Positions 56,401-64,000 of a stretch of DNA of 64,000 nucleotides are shown here, piece by piece. The translations under genes were made by a program, and so were the position numbers. Source of the stretch: Eublepharis macularius (Eukaryota > Chordata > Lepidosauria > Squamata > Eublepharidae); NCBI RefSeq assembly GCF_028583425.1, contig NC_072796.1, positions 141,245,464 through 141,309,463 of the forward strand, written 5' to 3'. The notes under the pieces were generated by a model, which was given only the letters and a program-made list of their open reading frames with translations, did no database searches and was not told the DNA's origin. The first letter of the stretch is position 1; each line of letters starts with the position of its first letter.

Positions 56401-59400
56401 ACGAGGGACCGCCACTCTCGATCTGGGGCCAGCTACGAACACAGAGCGCAGGTCCAGCCATTGTCCAGGACGGGAGAGAGATGAAGTGGTGGTGTTCATC
56501 GGAGGGGGAGTGTGACATGCTCCTGAAGAAGGTGGCACGAAATCTGCGCTGTTTTTGGATTATTGTATGTTTAGGAATTGCGGGCACGAATGAAATTGTA
56601 ACAATGTTTGAAGAAGTAAGAGGCACGTGCACTTTGTAAATCAAATATTTATTAATATAAGAGATATTTTGCACATTGAGTGTTATTGTTTCCTATAAGT
56701 AGCTGAAGGGCTGCTACAGGGAAGGGAGCCAAGATGTGTTCTCTCCTACTCCAGTGGGCAAGACGAGATCTCATGGGCTTAAATCCCAGGAGGGGAGATG
56801 CCATCTGAAGATTAGCAGAAACCTCTGGAATATAAGGGTGGCTTTGACAATTGAGCAAATTGCGTGGGGTTAGGTGAGGGTGTCGGAGGTCTTCAAACCA
56901 AGGATTGGGCAGCCGTTTGTCAGAAACGCTCCAGCTTTAGAGTAACCGTGTTGAGCCAGGGGGCTGGACTAGATGGTCTCTGAGATCCCTACAAACTCTC
57001 GGCTGTGACTCTCCAAAGCAAAGACCAGGAAAACTGAGGTAGGGGCATGTTTGGCTCAGATTTTCCTTCTGCTTTATAGCTTCAGAGGAGGAGCAGTCTT
57101 TGGGGGGCACTGGGCAGAGATACACAGTGGATCTTCTTGACAGTCAGAGCGGTCCCTCAGTGGAACAGGCCTCCTCGGGAGGTGGTGGGCTCTCCTTCTT
57201 TGGAGGTTTTGAAGCAGAAGCTAGATGGCCATCTGACAGCAACGCTGTTTCTGTGAACCTGGGCAGATCATGAGGGGGAGGGCAGGAAGGGTCACATCAG
57301 GGCTTAGGTCTCATGGCCCCTTCTTACATGCCCAGGGTAAGGCTGATTGCCACTTTGGGGTCAGAAAGCAATTTTCCCCAGGCCAGTTTGGCTAGGGACC
57401 CTGATGGTGTTTTGCCATGTTCTGCGCATGGAGCAGGGGTCACTGTGTGTGTGTGGGGGGGGGGAGGTAGCTGTGAATTTCCTGCATTGTGCAGGGGGTT
57501 GGACTAGATGACCCTCGTGGTCCTTTCCAACCCTGTGATTCTATGCCCTCAGGTAAGTGCTTCCCGTGCCAAAAATGGCTGCATGCAGGGCTCTGTTCCT
57601 TCTACCCAACAAGGCCAACTGTTTCTTTATCTTAATTTTCTGTGTAACCAAGAGAGCTTTGACTCTCAAAAGCTTACACCCTGGAAACTCTGTTGGTCTT
57701 TAAGGTGCCACTGGACTCGACTCTTGCTCCTTTACCGCAGGCCAACATGGCTGCCCTCCTGAATTTTCTATCATCATTTTTAATTCCATCCTTCCTCCCA
57801 GGAGATCAAGGTTCCCTTCCTCTGTTTTATTTTCACAGTGATCCTGGGAGGTGGTTAGGCTAAGAGAGTGCAGCTGGTCCAAGGTTAGTGAGCTTGAGTC
57901 CCATGGATTGAAATGCAAATTGAATGAATGAATGAATGAATGAATGAATGAGTGCTGAGTATGGATTTGAAGCCAGCTCTTGTCCAGTTCTCTAACCAGT
58001 CTTCTGCTGTGACTCTTTGGGTCACCAGAACTGCACTCAGGGCCATGGAAGCAGCAGTAAAAAGAGGCAGAGGAGTTAGCCGTGTTAGTCTGTAGTTGTA
58101 AAATAGTTAAGAGTCCAGTAGCACCTTTAAGACTAACCAACTTTATTGTAGCATAAGCTTTTGAGAACCACAGCTCTCTTCGTCAGATGCATCGTCAGCT
58201 TTCGAGAACCACAGCTCTTCGTCAGATGCATCATCAGAAGCATCTGACGAAGAGAGCTGTGGTTCTCGAAAGCTGACAATGCATCTGACAAAGCTTATGC
58301 ATCTGACGAGGAGAGCTGTGGTTCTCGAAAGATGCTACAATAAAGTTGGTGAGTCTTAAAGGTGCTACCGGGCTCTTTACTGTTTAGTAAAAAGAGGCAC
58401 ACTCTCTTTTCATTCTGTGTTAGATCTCACTAATACAGCTATGAGGGTCTGGATTTCTTTAAAAATGCAGCAAATGCACAATTTCCCCTTCCTTTAAGAG
58501 TTTTGCAGCTCCAGGTTTAAAATCTAGTTTTTTAGCAAAGATTTTTCAGGCTTAACTTTTAAAAAACCTTTTCTGCTTCCCTCTCCTCTCAGTCTTGTGG
58601 TTTTGAATTCTTCCTTTCAGATATTGAGTATCTGGAGTCGGTCCTCCCCATTACCACGGAGAAAGCGTTCTTTGATTATCTGCGCACCGTGGATGCATCT
58701 GAAGTGTCGGTCTCGTCAGCACCGGAGGGCTCGGTGGTCTTCTCCAGGGTGGGTAAAATGAGGAGACCTTTGGAGTTACCAGGGCCAGTTCCAAGGGTTG
58801 CTAATCCCTTGCTTGATCCTGCAGCGCCACTGGCCGTATCCAAACCAAGCTGGACCTGCAGCCCCAACCGCAGCGAGGCAAATAAGACCTTCTGGGTTGT
58901 TTGGGGTTGGGGAAAACGGTGCAAGGAAGAGGGGTGTAACCTTCTCCTTCCTGCTGTGCCACGGTCCCAATCCGAATTGGATCCCTGCCGTGTCTCATTT
59001 GGCCCTTCTTTTGCTTGGCTGGAGAACTGGTCCTTCTAGCTGTGCTGTGTTGGTTTGATGAGAGAGGGAGGGAAAGGAATGCAACCGGGCTGGGCAGTTA
59101 TACCCAAAGCACATGACGCCGTAGATAATTTCTCCAACTTAGTGGAAAAAAATAATGCTCAAGAGCTTTCTCTTGCATCAAAATTTACATTCAAAAGCTT
59201 TACGGGGCTGTTTTTCTGAAACATGCACACAAAGCTGCCTTATCCTGAATCAAAATCTCGGTCCGTCAAGGCCAGTCTTATCTACTCAGACTGTCAGTGG
59301 CTCTCAAAGGTGTCAGCTGGAGGGCTTTCACGTCACCTGCTGCCTGGTCCCTTCAGCTGGGGATGCTGGGGATTGAACCTAGGACCTTCTGTAGCATGCA

Positions 59401-61636
59401 AAGCAGATGCTCTGGCGCTGAGCTACGGCCCCTCCCTATTTTATCATCTGGCAGTGCTTCTGAACTCCTCTTTCAGGAATGTTCTGGTTAAAGGCACGGC
59501 CTCGGAGAGACTGAGGCAGGAGGCTAAGTGTGGGGGGAAAACCCTACTTGGATCCTTTAGCGAGGAGTTTGGCTGTGTGATGTGATCTTAGATCAAATTG
59601 GGCAGCCGTGTTAGTCTGTCTGTAGCAGTGGAAAAGAGCAGGAGTCCAGCAGCACCTATAAGGCGAACAAAATTTGTGGTAGGGTATGAGCTTTTGTGAG
59701 CCACAGCTCACTAACAAAATTAGTGGGAAGGTATGAGCTTAACAAAATTAGGGGTAGGCTAACAAAAATTATAAGACTAACAAAATTCGTGGTAGGGTAT
59801 GGGCTTTTGTGAGCCACAGCTCACGAAAGCTCATACCCTACCATGAATTTTGAAAAGAGTCCAGTAACACCTTTAAGACTAACCAACTTTACTGTAGCAC
59901 AAGCTTTCGAGAACCACAGTTCTCTTCATCAGATGCATCTGACGAAGAGAACTGTGGTTCTCGAAAGCTTATGCTACAGTAAAGTTGGTTAGCCTTAAAG
60001 GCTCTACTGGACTCTTTTCTATTTGGCTACTGCAGTCTAATATGGCTAACTCCTCTGGATCTACCACTAATTTGGTAGTCTTATAGGTGCTACTGGACTC
60101 TTGCTCTTTTCCACTGATGTGATCTTGTTCCCGTCTCCTGGCAGGTGCCGATATTCCAAGTCAAGGGCCCTTTACTAGTGGTGCAGCTTCTAGAGACCAC
60201 CCTGCTGTGTTTGGTAAACTATGCCAGGTAAGAAGTACCCCGGGTCTCAAGAGCTGTGTGTGAAGCAGGGCTTGTCTGTCTGCTGCGGAATTCCGCTTGC
60301 TGCTTCCCCCAGTGGCTGATCTGCAATTTACCGAATTTTTATGCATTTCTCACTATCGTGCATGGTAGCGCAGCACGAATAGAAACTATTGCATGTGCAT
60401 AATGTTCTCTCTCTCTCTCTCTCTGCATGAGCTTGTCCTGTGTTGCATCCTGCATGCTGGAAGCAAATTCCTGTCCTAAACAATAAAATGTGACATTTTT
60501 CAAAACTAAGCAAAAACGTGATACTTTCAAGAGTCCTTTGAGGAAAGGAAGGTTGGACTGTGAATGTTATGCATTGATGGAAGTATGCAATCTGAGTGAA
60601 GTTAAGGCAAGATATATTTTCTGTGTGTGTGTGTGAGTAAAGGGGCCATCCGAACATTAGCTTTATTTGAAGTTTAGGGAAATGAGCTGGGATCCCACAG
60701 GGTATCTCTATTGATGGAAAGTGTTTGTCGCAGTGGAATGGAACTTTCTCACCTGCAGCTGCAATGCAAAATGATGCCCAAAATGCTTCCCCTGCGGGAC
60801 AGGTGACCCTCCCTCCCCCCTCCCCCAGAACAGCAGGAAGGATGAATTAGAGGGGACTCTTCAAAAATGGCTCCCTTTCCATTAGGGATTCCATTTCCTG
60901 TGGGATCCAAGCTAAGGTCTTCTAAACCCACAGTCAGTTTGGGCTTTCCCTTTCTCATGTACAGTGTGGGCTGGTTTGCCCCCTTTGGCCTTCTCGAACA
61001 CATGGCATTTAAACTTGTTCATTTGGAACCATTAAAATGATGAGGTCATGATATCCGTAAGTGGGTGCCTATTGTTTTTAAGAGCCGAAAAAGATGCAGC
61101 GTTTTAATTTTGTGTTGGCTTCCTTCTTTTTCAAGAGTATGCCTTTACGGCCTGCACACACCCTCTTGTGGCCCAGGGTTTGTGCCCTAAACTAAATGGG
61201 TTGTAGCTTAGCACGTCCCTGTTTTCCTTGGGCAGAAAGTTCAGTTAGGGTTATGCACAGTCTCTCCATAGCTGCCTTTAGATGAGATTGCATTTGAGGT
61301 AAACAACGTTGTCCTCTAATAAGGAAGGGCTTATCCTGGAAAAATCACCCCAAATGGGTTGAGGAGCCCTAAAATGTTTATTTTTAAAAAGGCATCTCCC
61401 CCCCCCCTGCCCCGCCTCCATCGTGTCCATAGCCTCGTGGCTATGGAATGGGCCAGGTGACAGGACGAAGGTGGTTAATATTCAACCTGCATTTTTCTTT
61501 TGCAGCCTCGTGGCTACGAATGCAGCCAGGTTCCGGCTCATCGCGGGCCCGGACAAGAAGCTCATGGAGATGGGGCTGCGTCGGGCCCAGGGACCGGATG
61601 GGGGGCTCTCTGCTTCCAAGTATTCCTATGTGGGCG
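47147..61636 (+). CDS. NAPRT: Nicotinate phosphoribosyltransferase, 5' part (four coding exons)
   Basis: Catalyses the first step of the Preiss-Handler NAD pathway: nicotinate plus PRPP plus ATP to nicotinate mononucleotide, in the cytosol. Coding exons are 47147-47366, 58621-58748, 60145-60227 and 61506-61636, with GT-AG borders and consistent phases, giving the first 187 residues. Recognisable blocks are [15 protein letters not shown] (14-28), [40 protein letters not shown] and [18 protein letters not shown] with [15 protein letters not shown]. The last exon ends with one base of a Gly codon; the next exon should continue with a GFDSSSN-like sequence, which I could not find before the window ends. 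The start codon has a fair context (GGCAGGCATGG) and gives the usual short N-terminus. Intron 1 is 11 kb and full of repeats. Confidence 0.93.
47590..47835 (+). mobile_element. CR1-like LINE 3' region
   Basis: Carries AGAGGTGGAAGGGAACTCC and GGTCATCTAGTCCAACCCCC, the well-known CR1 3' signature of birds and reptiles, extending to GGGCATGTAAGAAGGGG. The reverse-oriented copy at 57195-57545 shares the whole stretch. Confidence 0.75.
47840..49009 (+). other. NAPRT intron 1, unassigned
   Basis: No exon, RNA or classified repeat. Reading frames lack domains. Confidence 0.35.
49010..49226. mobile_element. Foldback hammerhead-family insertion, 11-bp target duplication
   Basis: Insert 49021-49215 flanked by perfect TCATCTATATG. 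The inverted arms share AGTAGCACCTTTAAGACTAA. The CTGANGA box is decayed, but GACGAAGAGAGCTGTGGTTC and GAAAG remain. Confidence 0.75.
49295..49510 (+). mobile_element. Type C tRNA-derived SINE interrupted by a hammerhead-family fragment
   Basis: The SINE starts GAGCTGGTGTGGTGTAATGG and resumes at CTCCTGATCTGGGAGCCCC; between them lies about 80 bp with CAGTAGCACCTTAAAGACCA and GAGCTTTCGAGAGTCAG. Confidence 0.6.
49683..50127 (-). mobile_element. 5'-truncated L1 with 17-bp target duplication
   Basis: Insert 49700-50110 is flanked by perfect AGAACCCTGTGTCACTT. On the minus strand it starts with the last codons of ORF2 ([20 protein letters not shown] then RN and stop), continues as 3' UTR and ends in an A-rich tail. 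The identical duplications point to a recent insertion. Confidence 0.85.
50532..50778 (+). mobile_element. tRNA-derived SINE (type A)
   Basis: A well-preserved copy with GAGCCAGTTTGGTGTAGTGG, GGTTCGATTCCCCACTCC and the CTGAAGGGCGGTATATAAAT end. Confidence 0.88.
50780..52050 (+). other. NAPRT intron 1, unassigned
   Basis: No supported exon or repeat. Confidence 0.35.
52051..52155 (-). mobile_element. Hammerhead-family repeat, same family as 12495
   Basis: Minus strand: CTACACCTCTGAAGATGCCAG-like start, the hairpin, then GGCTATACAGCCCGGAAAAT and ACAACAACCAT. The last segment (CCTTCGACAAT) is missing. Confidence 0.7.
52105..52145 (-). ncRNA. Hammerhead-ribozyme-like fold
   Basis: CCT/AGG outer helix, CTGAAGA, stem GCCAG/CTGGC, GAAAC, then ATC. 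One extra T lies between box and stem. The palindrome is ACAT, one change from ACGT, consistent with CpG decay. Confidence 0.45.
52165..52345. mobile_element. Foldback hammerhead-family repeat
   Basis: Near-perfect inverted arms sharing AAGAGTCCAGTAGCACCTTT and its complement, joined at the hairpin region. The CTGANGA box is lost at the centre of symmetry. Confidence 0.7.
53395..54090 (+). mobile_element. L2-like LINE 3' end
   Basis: ORF2 C-terminus ([53 protein letters not shown]), then a 3' UTR with TCCGTCTTGAGTCTCAGTGA and an (ATAA)n tail. Longer than the 39390 copy. Confidence 0.8.
54391..54640 (+). mobile_element. tRNA-derived SINE (type A)
   Basis: Complete copy with the same box elements as 50532 and a TTGTTATTGTT tail. 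Confidence 0.88.
54700..54905 (+). mobile_element. CR1-like LINE 3' fragment
   Basis: Has AGCCATGATGGCTAAATGGA, ATACCAGTTGCTGGAGAACA and GAACTAGATGGACCTTTG, a 3' region common in squamate CR1-like elements. Confidence 0.65.
55200..55642 (+). other. CpG-containing open segment of unknown origin
   Basis: A 116-codon frame (55292-55642) with unusually high CpG for an intron. No domain recognised. It begins next to TCCTGAAGAAAGGCGTTCAG and GAACGTC, weakly like the hammerhead box order, so it may be an old retroelement part. Confidence 0.3.
55690..55895 (+). mobile_element. 5S rRNA-derived SINE with Sauria-type tail
   Basis: GATCTTGTCAGATCTCAGAA, GCTAAGCAGGGTTGGCC, TAATTGGATGGGAGACC, then the tail with ATAAGTCAGCTATGACTTG and CACCACCACC. 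Confidence 0.85.
55896..57250 (+). mobile_element. CR1-like LINE fragment split by a foldback insertion
   Basis: CR1 3' region text (AGCCTGGAGAAGAGAAAGCC to GTAAGTAGCTGAAG) resumes after 56695 with GGCTGCTACAGGGAAGG and runs on to GGGGCTGGACTAGATGGTCT. The split is at 56036. Confidence 0.6.
56023..56709. mobile_element. Foldback insertion with 151-bp arms and 14-bp target duplication
   Basis: TAAGTAGCTGAAGG at 56023-56036 and 56696-56709 flanks 659 bp. The arms 56102-56252 and 56544-56694 are inverted copies differing at one base of 151. The 291-bp spacer ends in CCTGAAGAAGGTGGCACGAA, a hammerhead-like box order, right before the right arm. Confidence 0.85.
57195..57545 (-). mobile_element. 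CR1-like LINE 3' region
   Basis: Reverse copy of the 47590 element: the minus strand has GAGGGTCATCTAGTCCAACC through CTTACCCTGGGCATGTAAG. A G-run near 57456-57465 follows a GT microsatellite. Confidence 0.75.
57650..57765 (+). repeat. Hammerhead-family fragment
   Basis: Starts at GAGAGCTTTGACTCTCAAAA, continues GCTTACACCCTGGAAACTC and GGTCTTTAAGGTGCCACTGG. The box before the hairpin is missing. Confidence 0.55.
57918..57952 (+). repeat. (GAAT)n microsatellite
   Basis: About eight tandem GAAT units. Confidence 0.9.
58078..58390. repeat. Rearranged cluster of hammerhead-family repeats
   Basis: Several inverted and direct pieces of the GCAT-CTGACGA family, including hairpin units at about 58240-58282 and 58299-58335, bounded by arms with AGTCCAGTAGCACCTTTAAG. 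The two inner units lack the palindrome or part of the closing helix. Confidence 0.65.
58621..58748 (+). CDS. NAPRT: NAPRT exon 2
   Basis: Acceptor TTCCTTTCAG and donor AGG then GTGGGT. Joined to exon 1 it completes an Asp codon and encodes IEYLESVLP through VVFSR, matching the vertebrate DVQFLASVLP region in position. Confidence 0.9.
59222..59440 (-). mobile_element. tRNA-Ala-like SINE
   Basis: Minus strand: CGTAGCTCAGCGCCAGAGCA, CTGCTTTGCATGC, GGTTCAATCCCCAGCATCC. These are tRNA A and B boxes followed by an unrelated body, so it is a SINE, not a tRNA gene. Uninterrupted counterpart of 9178-9545. Confidence 0.78.
59897..59936 (-). ncRNA. Hammerhead-ribozyme-like fold, canonical CTGATGA box
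   Basis: Minus strand: GCAT, CTGATGA, stem GAGAAC/GTTCTC, GAAAGCT, T, GTGC. Six-bp stem with a TGTG loop. One extra A lies between box and stem. Confidence 0.45.
59935..59974 (+). ncRNA. Hammerhead-ribozyme-like fold, head-to-head with the previous
   Basis: GCAT (59935-59938), CTGACGA (59939-59945), stem GAGAAC/GTTCTC (59947-59952 and 59957-59962), GAAA (59963-59966), AGCT palindrome, closing ATGC (59971-59974). All helices are perfect. The extra A is at 59946. Confidence 0.5.
60145..60227 (+). CDS. NAPRT: NAPRT exon 3
   Basis: Acceptor CTCCTGGCAG, donor CAG then GTAAGA. Encodes [20 protein letters not shown] through LVNYA plus two bases of Ser; matches the family [13 protein letters not shown] block. 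Confidence 0.92.
61506..61636 (+). CDS. NAPRT: NAPRT exon 4
   Basis: Acceptor TTTTGCAG, donor GGCG then GTAGGG. Encodes [20 protein letters not shown] and [19 protein letters not shown], the most conserved stretch seen here. Confidence 0.93.
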
Positions 61637-62228
61637 GTAGGGTCAGCCGCACTCTCGGCAGCCTGCTAGATGGCGCCCACTTTGTCTCTCCTTCTCCATG
61701 TAGGGTTGGCAGATTCCCGCAAGACTGGGGCGCAAGTGCCAAGAGACTTTCCCTGGCAGAATAGGGAGCCTGGCAGGTCAGGGTGGAGCCTCATGGCACT
61801 TGATGGGTGAGGGGGCAGATCCTGGCTATGCCTAGAAGCTCAGGGTAGAGCCTGTTGGAAATGGAGACTGAGCGAAGAGTGAAAGTTCATGAGCCAAGCA
61901 GTCCAAAGCCTGCTTCCTTGAGTCTGGGCTTGCATCCTCCAGTCATATGCCTGGAGACCCTGAGAAGGACCTTGAAACATCAGGTCAAACCCTGTGACCC
62001 AGCAATCCTATCCACATACGGTTGTTTTTCATGCAAATAGGTATTTGCTGCAATATCCAGTTTCTTAAAGGAAAGCAAGAGGTTTTTAATCCCAAGCTTC
62101 AGAGTATGTGGGCATTGCAGTGCCTCCTGAAATCTCTAAACCCAGGATAGGAGCTGCGCAGGATTTCCAGAGGTTGAGGGCTGGGGGGGTTCAGATTCTT
62201 GCCCCATCTCATGACTAGCAGCAAGTGA
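61637..62228 (+). other. NAPRT intron 4, unassigned start
   Basis: No supported exon; the expected next NAPRT sequence is not present in any frame that I can see. Confidence 0.4.
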
Positions 62229-62480
62229 GAGCCAGTTTGGTGGTGTGGTTAGGAGCACAGGACTCTAATCTGGAGAGCTGGGTTTGATTCCCCACTCCTC
62301 CGCTTGAAGCCAGGTGGGTGACCTTGGGCTAGTCACAGCTCCCTTAGAGCTCTCACAGCCCCACCCTCCTCACAGGGTGTTTTGTTGTGGGGATAATAAT
62401 GACATACTTTGTAAACTGCTCTGAGTGGGCATTAAGTTATCCTGGGAAGTATATAAATTGCATGTTGTTGTTGTTGTTAT
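62229..62480 (+). mobile_element. tRNA-derived SINE (type A)
   Basis: Full-length copy ending in (TTG)n. Slightly more diverged near the tail than 50532. Confidence 0.85.
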
Positions 62481-63550
62481 AAGAGAATAAATTATATGGA
62501 ATAAACAAGTTATGCAGAGTTGCATAATGGATACAGTTTGCATACTTCAGTGTCAGTTGGCAAAGGAAATTATGTTTTTATTTTTGTGTTCAGAGTACAT
62601 GAAAGTTTGAAACAAGCTTCTAGTCCTCATTTTTTAAAGCTCTTCCCTTGACTATATCTCCTTTGGTTCCATTGATACCTCTTCAGGGTCTCCTTTTGGC
62701 TTCTTTGCCTTTCCGCCCACATTTCCACACTTCCTTCCACCATCAAGGCACATTTTTACACTTTTCCACCATCGAGGTCCTTTCGTTGCTCCATGCATCG
62801 CACGGCCTGCTTCTTGCTCTTCCCTGACTTTATTCCCACTGCTTTACCTTACCACTGGCCGGAATCCAGATGTGGCCCAGTCCATGGACAGAAGACAGAA
62901 GAAGAAAGGTAGATGAGACAAGGAAGGAGAAGTTATTGTGGGGCTTGCTTTTCTGGATGAGCTCCACCTCCCAGAGTGCCCAGAAAGATCCCTCTGGGGA
63001 GACTTGGCAAGAGGCCAAGATTGTGTAATGACCCCCCACACACACACACACACACCAACTATCCTAGTGTAGGGTAGTCAGGTGTTTATTGACCCTGTAC
63101 CTAGATATTCTGCTGCTAGAAGTCATGGCTGGCGTCCAAGTGCAGGGCATTCTTCCATGAAGCGGTCTAACCCCCTTTGAAAGTTGTCCAAGACACAACG
63201 GACTATGCAAAAAAGGTCTCTGTGATTAAAAGGCACCCCCCGAACACACGCAATAGAAGCTGCTCGCTTCTGGAAAGCAGTTTGTCTGGAGGAGGGTTTG
63301 GCCTCTCCCTGACGTGGTAGCTTTCTGTGTGCAAGGAGAGGGTTCTTTGGTTTGAAAGAGCACACACAATTTATTCTCTTGCTGGAATGGCACTGGTCCA
63401 TCTGATTTCTTTGAATGTGTGAAATGGCTCCCTAACCTTTGTGACCTTCACTGTATCTTGGGGCGATGAGTTCTGCAAGCTGATGATGCAGTGTGTGTAG
63501 AAATGGGCTTGTATCTGTCCTGAATGTACCGCCAATGCAACTCACTTGGA
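62481..63550 (+). other. NAPRT intron 4, unassigned
   Basis: No supported exon. A CA microsatellite lies at about 63037-63055. Confidence 0.35.
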
Positions 63551-63554
63551 CAGT

Positions 63555-63700
63555 TTAGTTTTAGTTTAGCTTATTCGGTGTTTAACCCGCCCTCCCCACA
63601 AGTGGGCTCAGGACGGGATACAACAGTCATAAAATACGATTACATAGCAGATTCTACAATAAAATCCAGCAATTAAAATTATATATATACAAAAACCTGA
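63555..63700 (-). mobile_element. LINE 3' UTR fragment
   Basis: CCCGCCCTCCCCACAAGTGG and GGCTCAGGACGGGATACAAC match the 3' UTR of the LINE at 29030-29230. Confidence 0.55.
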
Positions 63701-63801
63701 TATGGTTGGCTGCCCCCCAGCATACAAAGGCTCAAAACACACGAGACAAAATACCTAGATTCAACTCGTGTTCTCTTACCTAAAGGTTTGCCGGGAAGTG
63801 T

Positions 63802-63877
63802 AGGCGTCCTTGCAGCTTAAAGTTTAGCATTTACAGTGCAGGCGTCCTTGCAGCTTAAAGTTTAGCATTTACAGAGC
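63802..63877 (+). repeat. 38-bp tandem duplication
   Basis: Two adjacent near-identical copies containing GGCGTCCTTGCAGCTTAAAG and TTTAGCATTTACAG. Confidence 0.85.
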
Positions 63878-64000
63878 AGCGAGGAGGGAAGTGCAGGCGT
63901 GGGGCGCCTTTCCTCCCACTCTCAAGGTGCATCAAGGCATTTTCCCTTCCCCTCACCCGGCCTTGCCCTGCAGAGCGACGCCTGGCTGCACCGGGAGACT

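Larger units (their letters stand above)
59590..60120. repeat. Compound array of hammerhead-family repeats
   Basis: Two families are interleaved: the GTGAGCCACAGCTCAC type (59640-59860, several inverted pieces) and the GCATCTGACGA type (59860-60020), all enclosed by TTGGTAGTCTTATAGGTGC-type arms. It lies 25 bp before NAPRT exon 3. Confidence 0.7.

Noticed and set aside
59222-59440. Possible tRNA-Ala gene on the minus strand
   Set aside because: A and B boxes are present but there is no complete cloverleaf, and the sequence continues into a repeated SINE body.

Overview
The window is nuclear DNA of a squamate reptile, possibly a gecko (the gecko part is a guess from the repeat mix). The evidence is intron-split vertebrate genes with GT-AG junctions and four CpG-rich promoters. 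The repeats are 5S-derived SINEs with a Sauria-type 3' tail, tRNA-derived SINEs, LINE 3' ends of CR1, L2-like and L1 type, and short hAT-like elements with 8-bp target duplications.

Four protein genes lie in the order and relative orientation I recall for human 8q24.3, inverted as a block. PYCR3 (+, 3749-11280) has six coding exons and is complete at 272 aa. TIGD5 (-, 16558-14561) is an intronless 665-aa domesticated Tigger transposase. EEF1D (+, CpG promoter near 17.5 kb, coding 24324-43679) encodes the canonical eEF1Bdelta and, through a 1289-nt upstream exon, the long eEF1BdeltaL. NAPRT (+, from 47147) has its first four coding exons here and leaves the window unfinished. PYCR3 and TIGD5 converge; TIGD5 and EEF1D diverge from one CpG-rich region. 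The genes do not form a pathway: they cover proline synthesis, a DNA-binding transposase relative, translation elongation and NAD salvage.

Layout: 0-3.5 kb intergenic, with an L1 3' end, a hAT element and SINEs; 3.5-11.5 kb PYCR3; 11.5-14.5 kb repeats; 14.5-16.6 kb TIGD5; 16.6-17.7 kb shared promoter region; 17.7-43.7 kb EEF1D; 43.7-46.8 kb mostly featureless spacer; 46.8-64 kb NAPRT, whose intron 1 (11 kb) and intron 2 are crowded with repeats.

The most interesting layer is a set of short insertions flanked by 9-17 bp (mostly 11-14 bp) target duplications. They carry the skeleton of a minimal hammerhead ribozyme: CTGANGA, a 4-6 bp hairpin, GAAA, a 4-nt palindrome, and an outer helix closing both sides. 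At least three sequence families keep the fold with different bases, many copies are inverted pairs (foldbacks), and several are nested in other repeats. Known biology of Penelope-like retroelements (hammerheads in terminal repeats, variable target duplications, inverted or tandem terminal repeats) fits, but the assignment is my inference. One consistent departure is an extra nucleotide between the CTGANGA box and the hairpin. I saw no LTR retrovirus-like or Polinton-like element that I could support.
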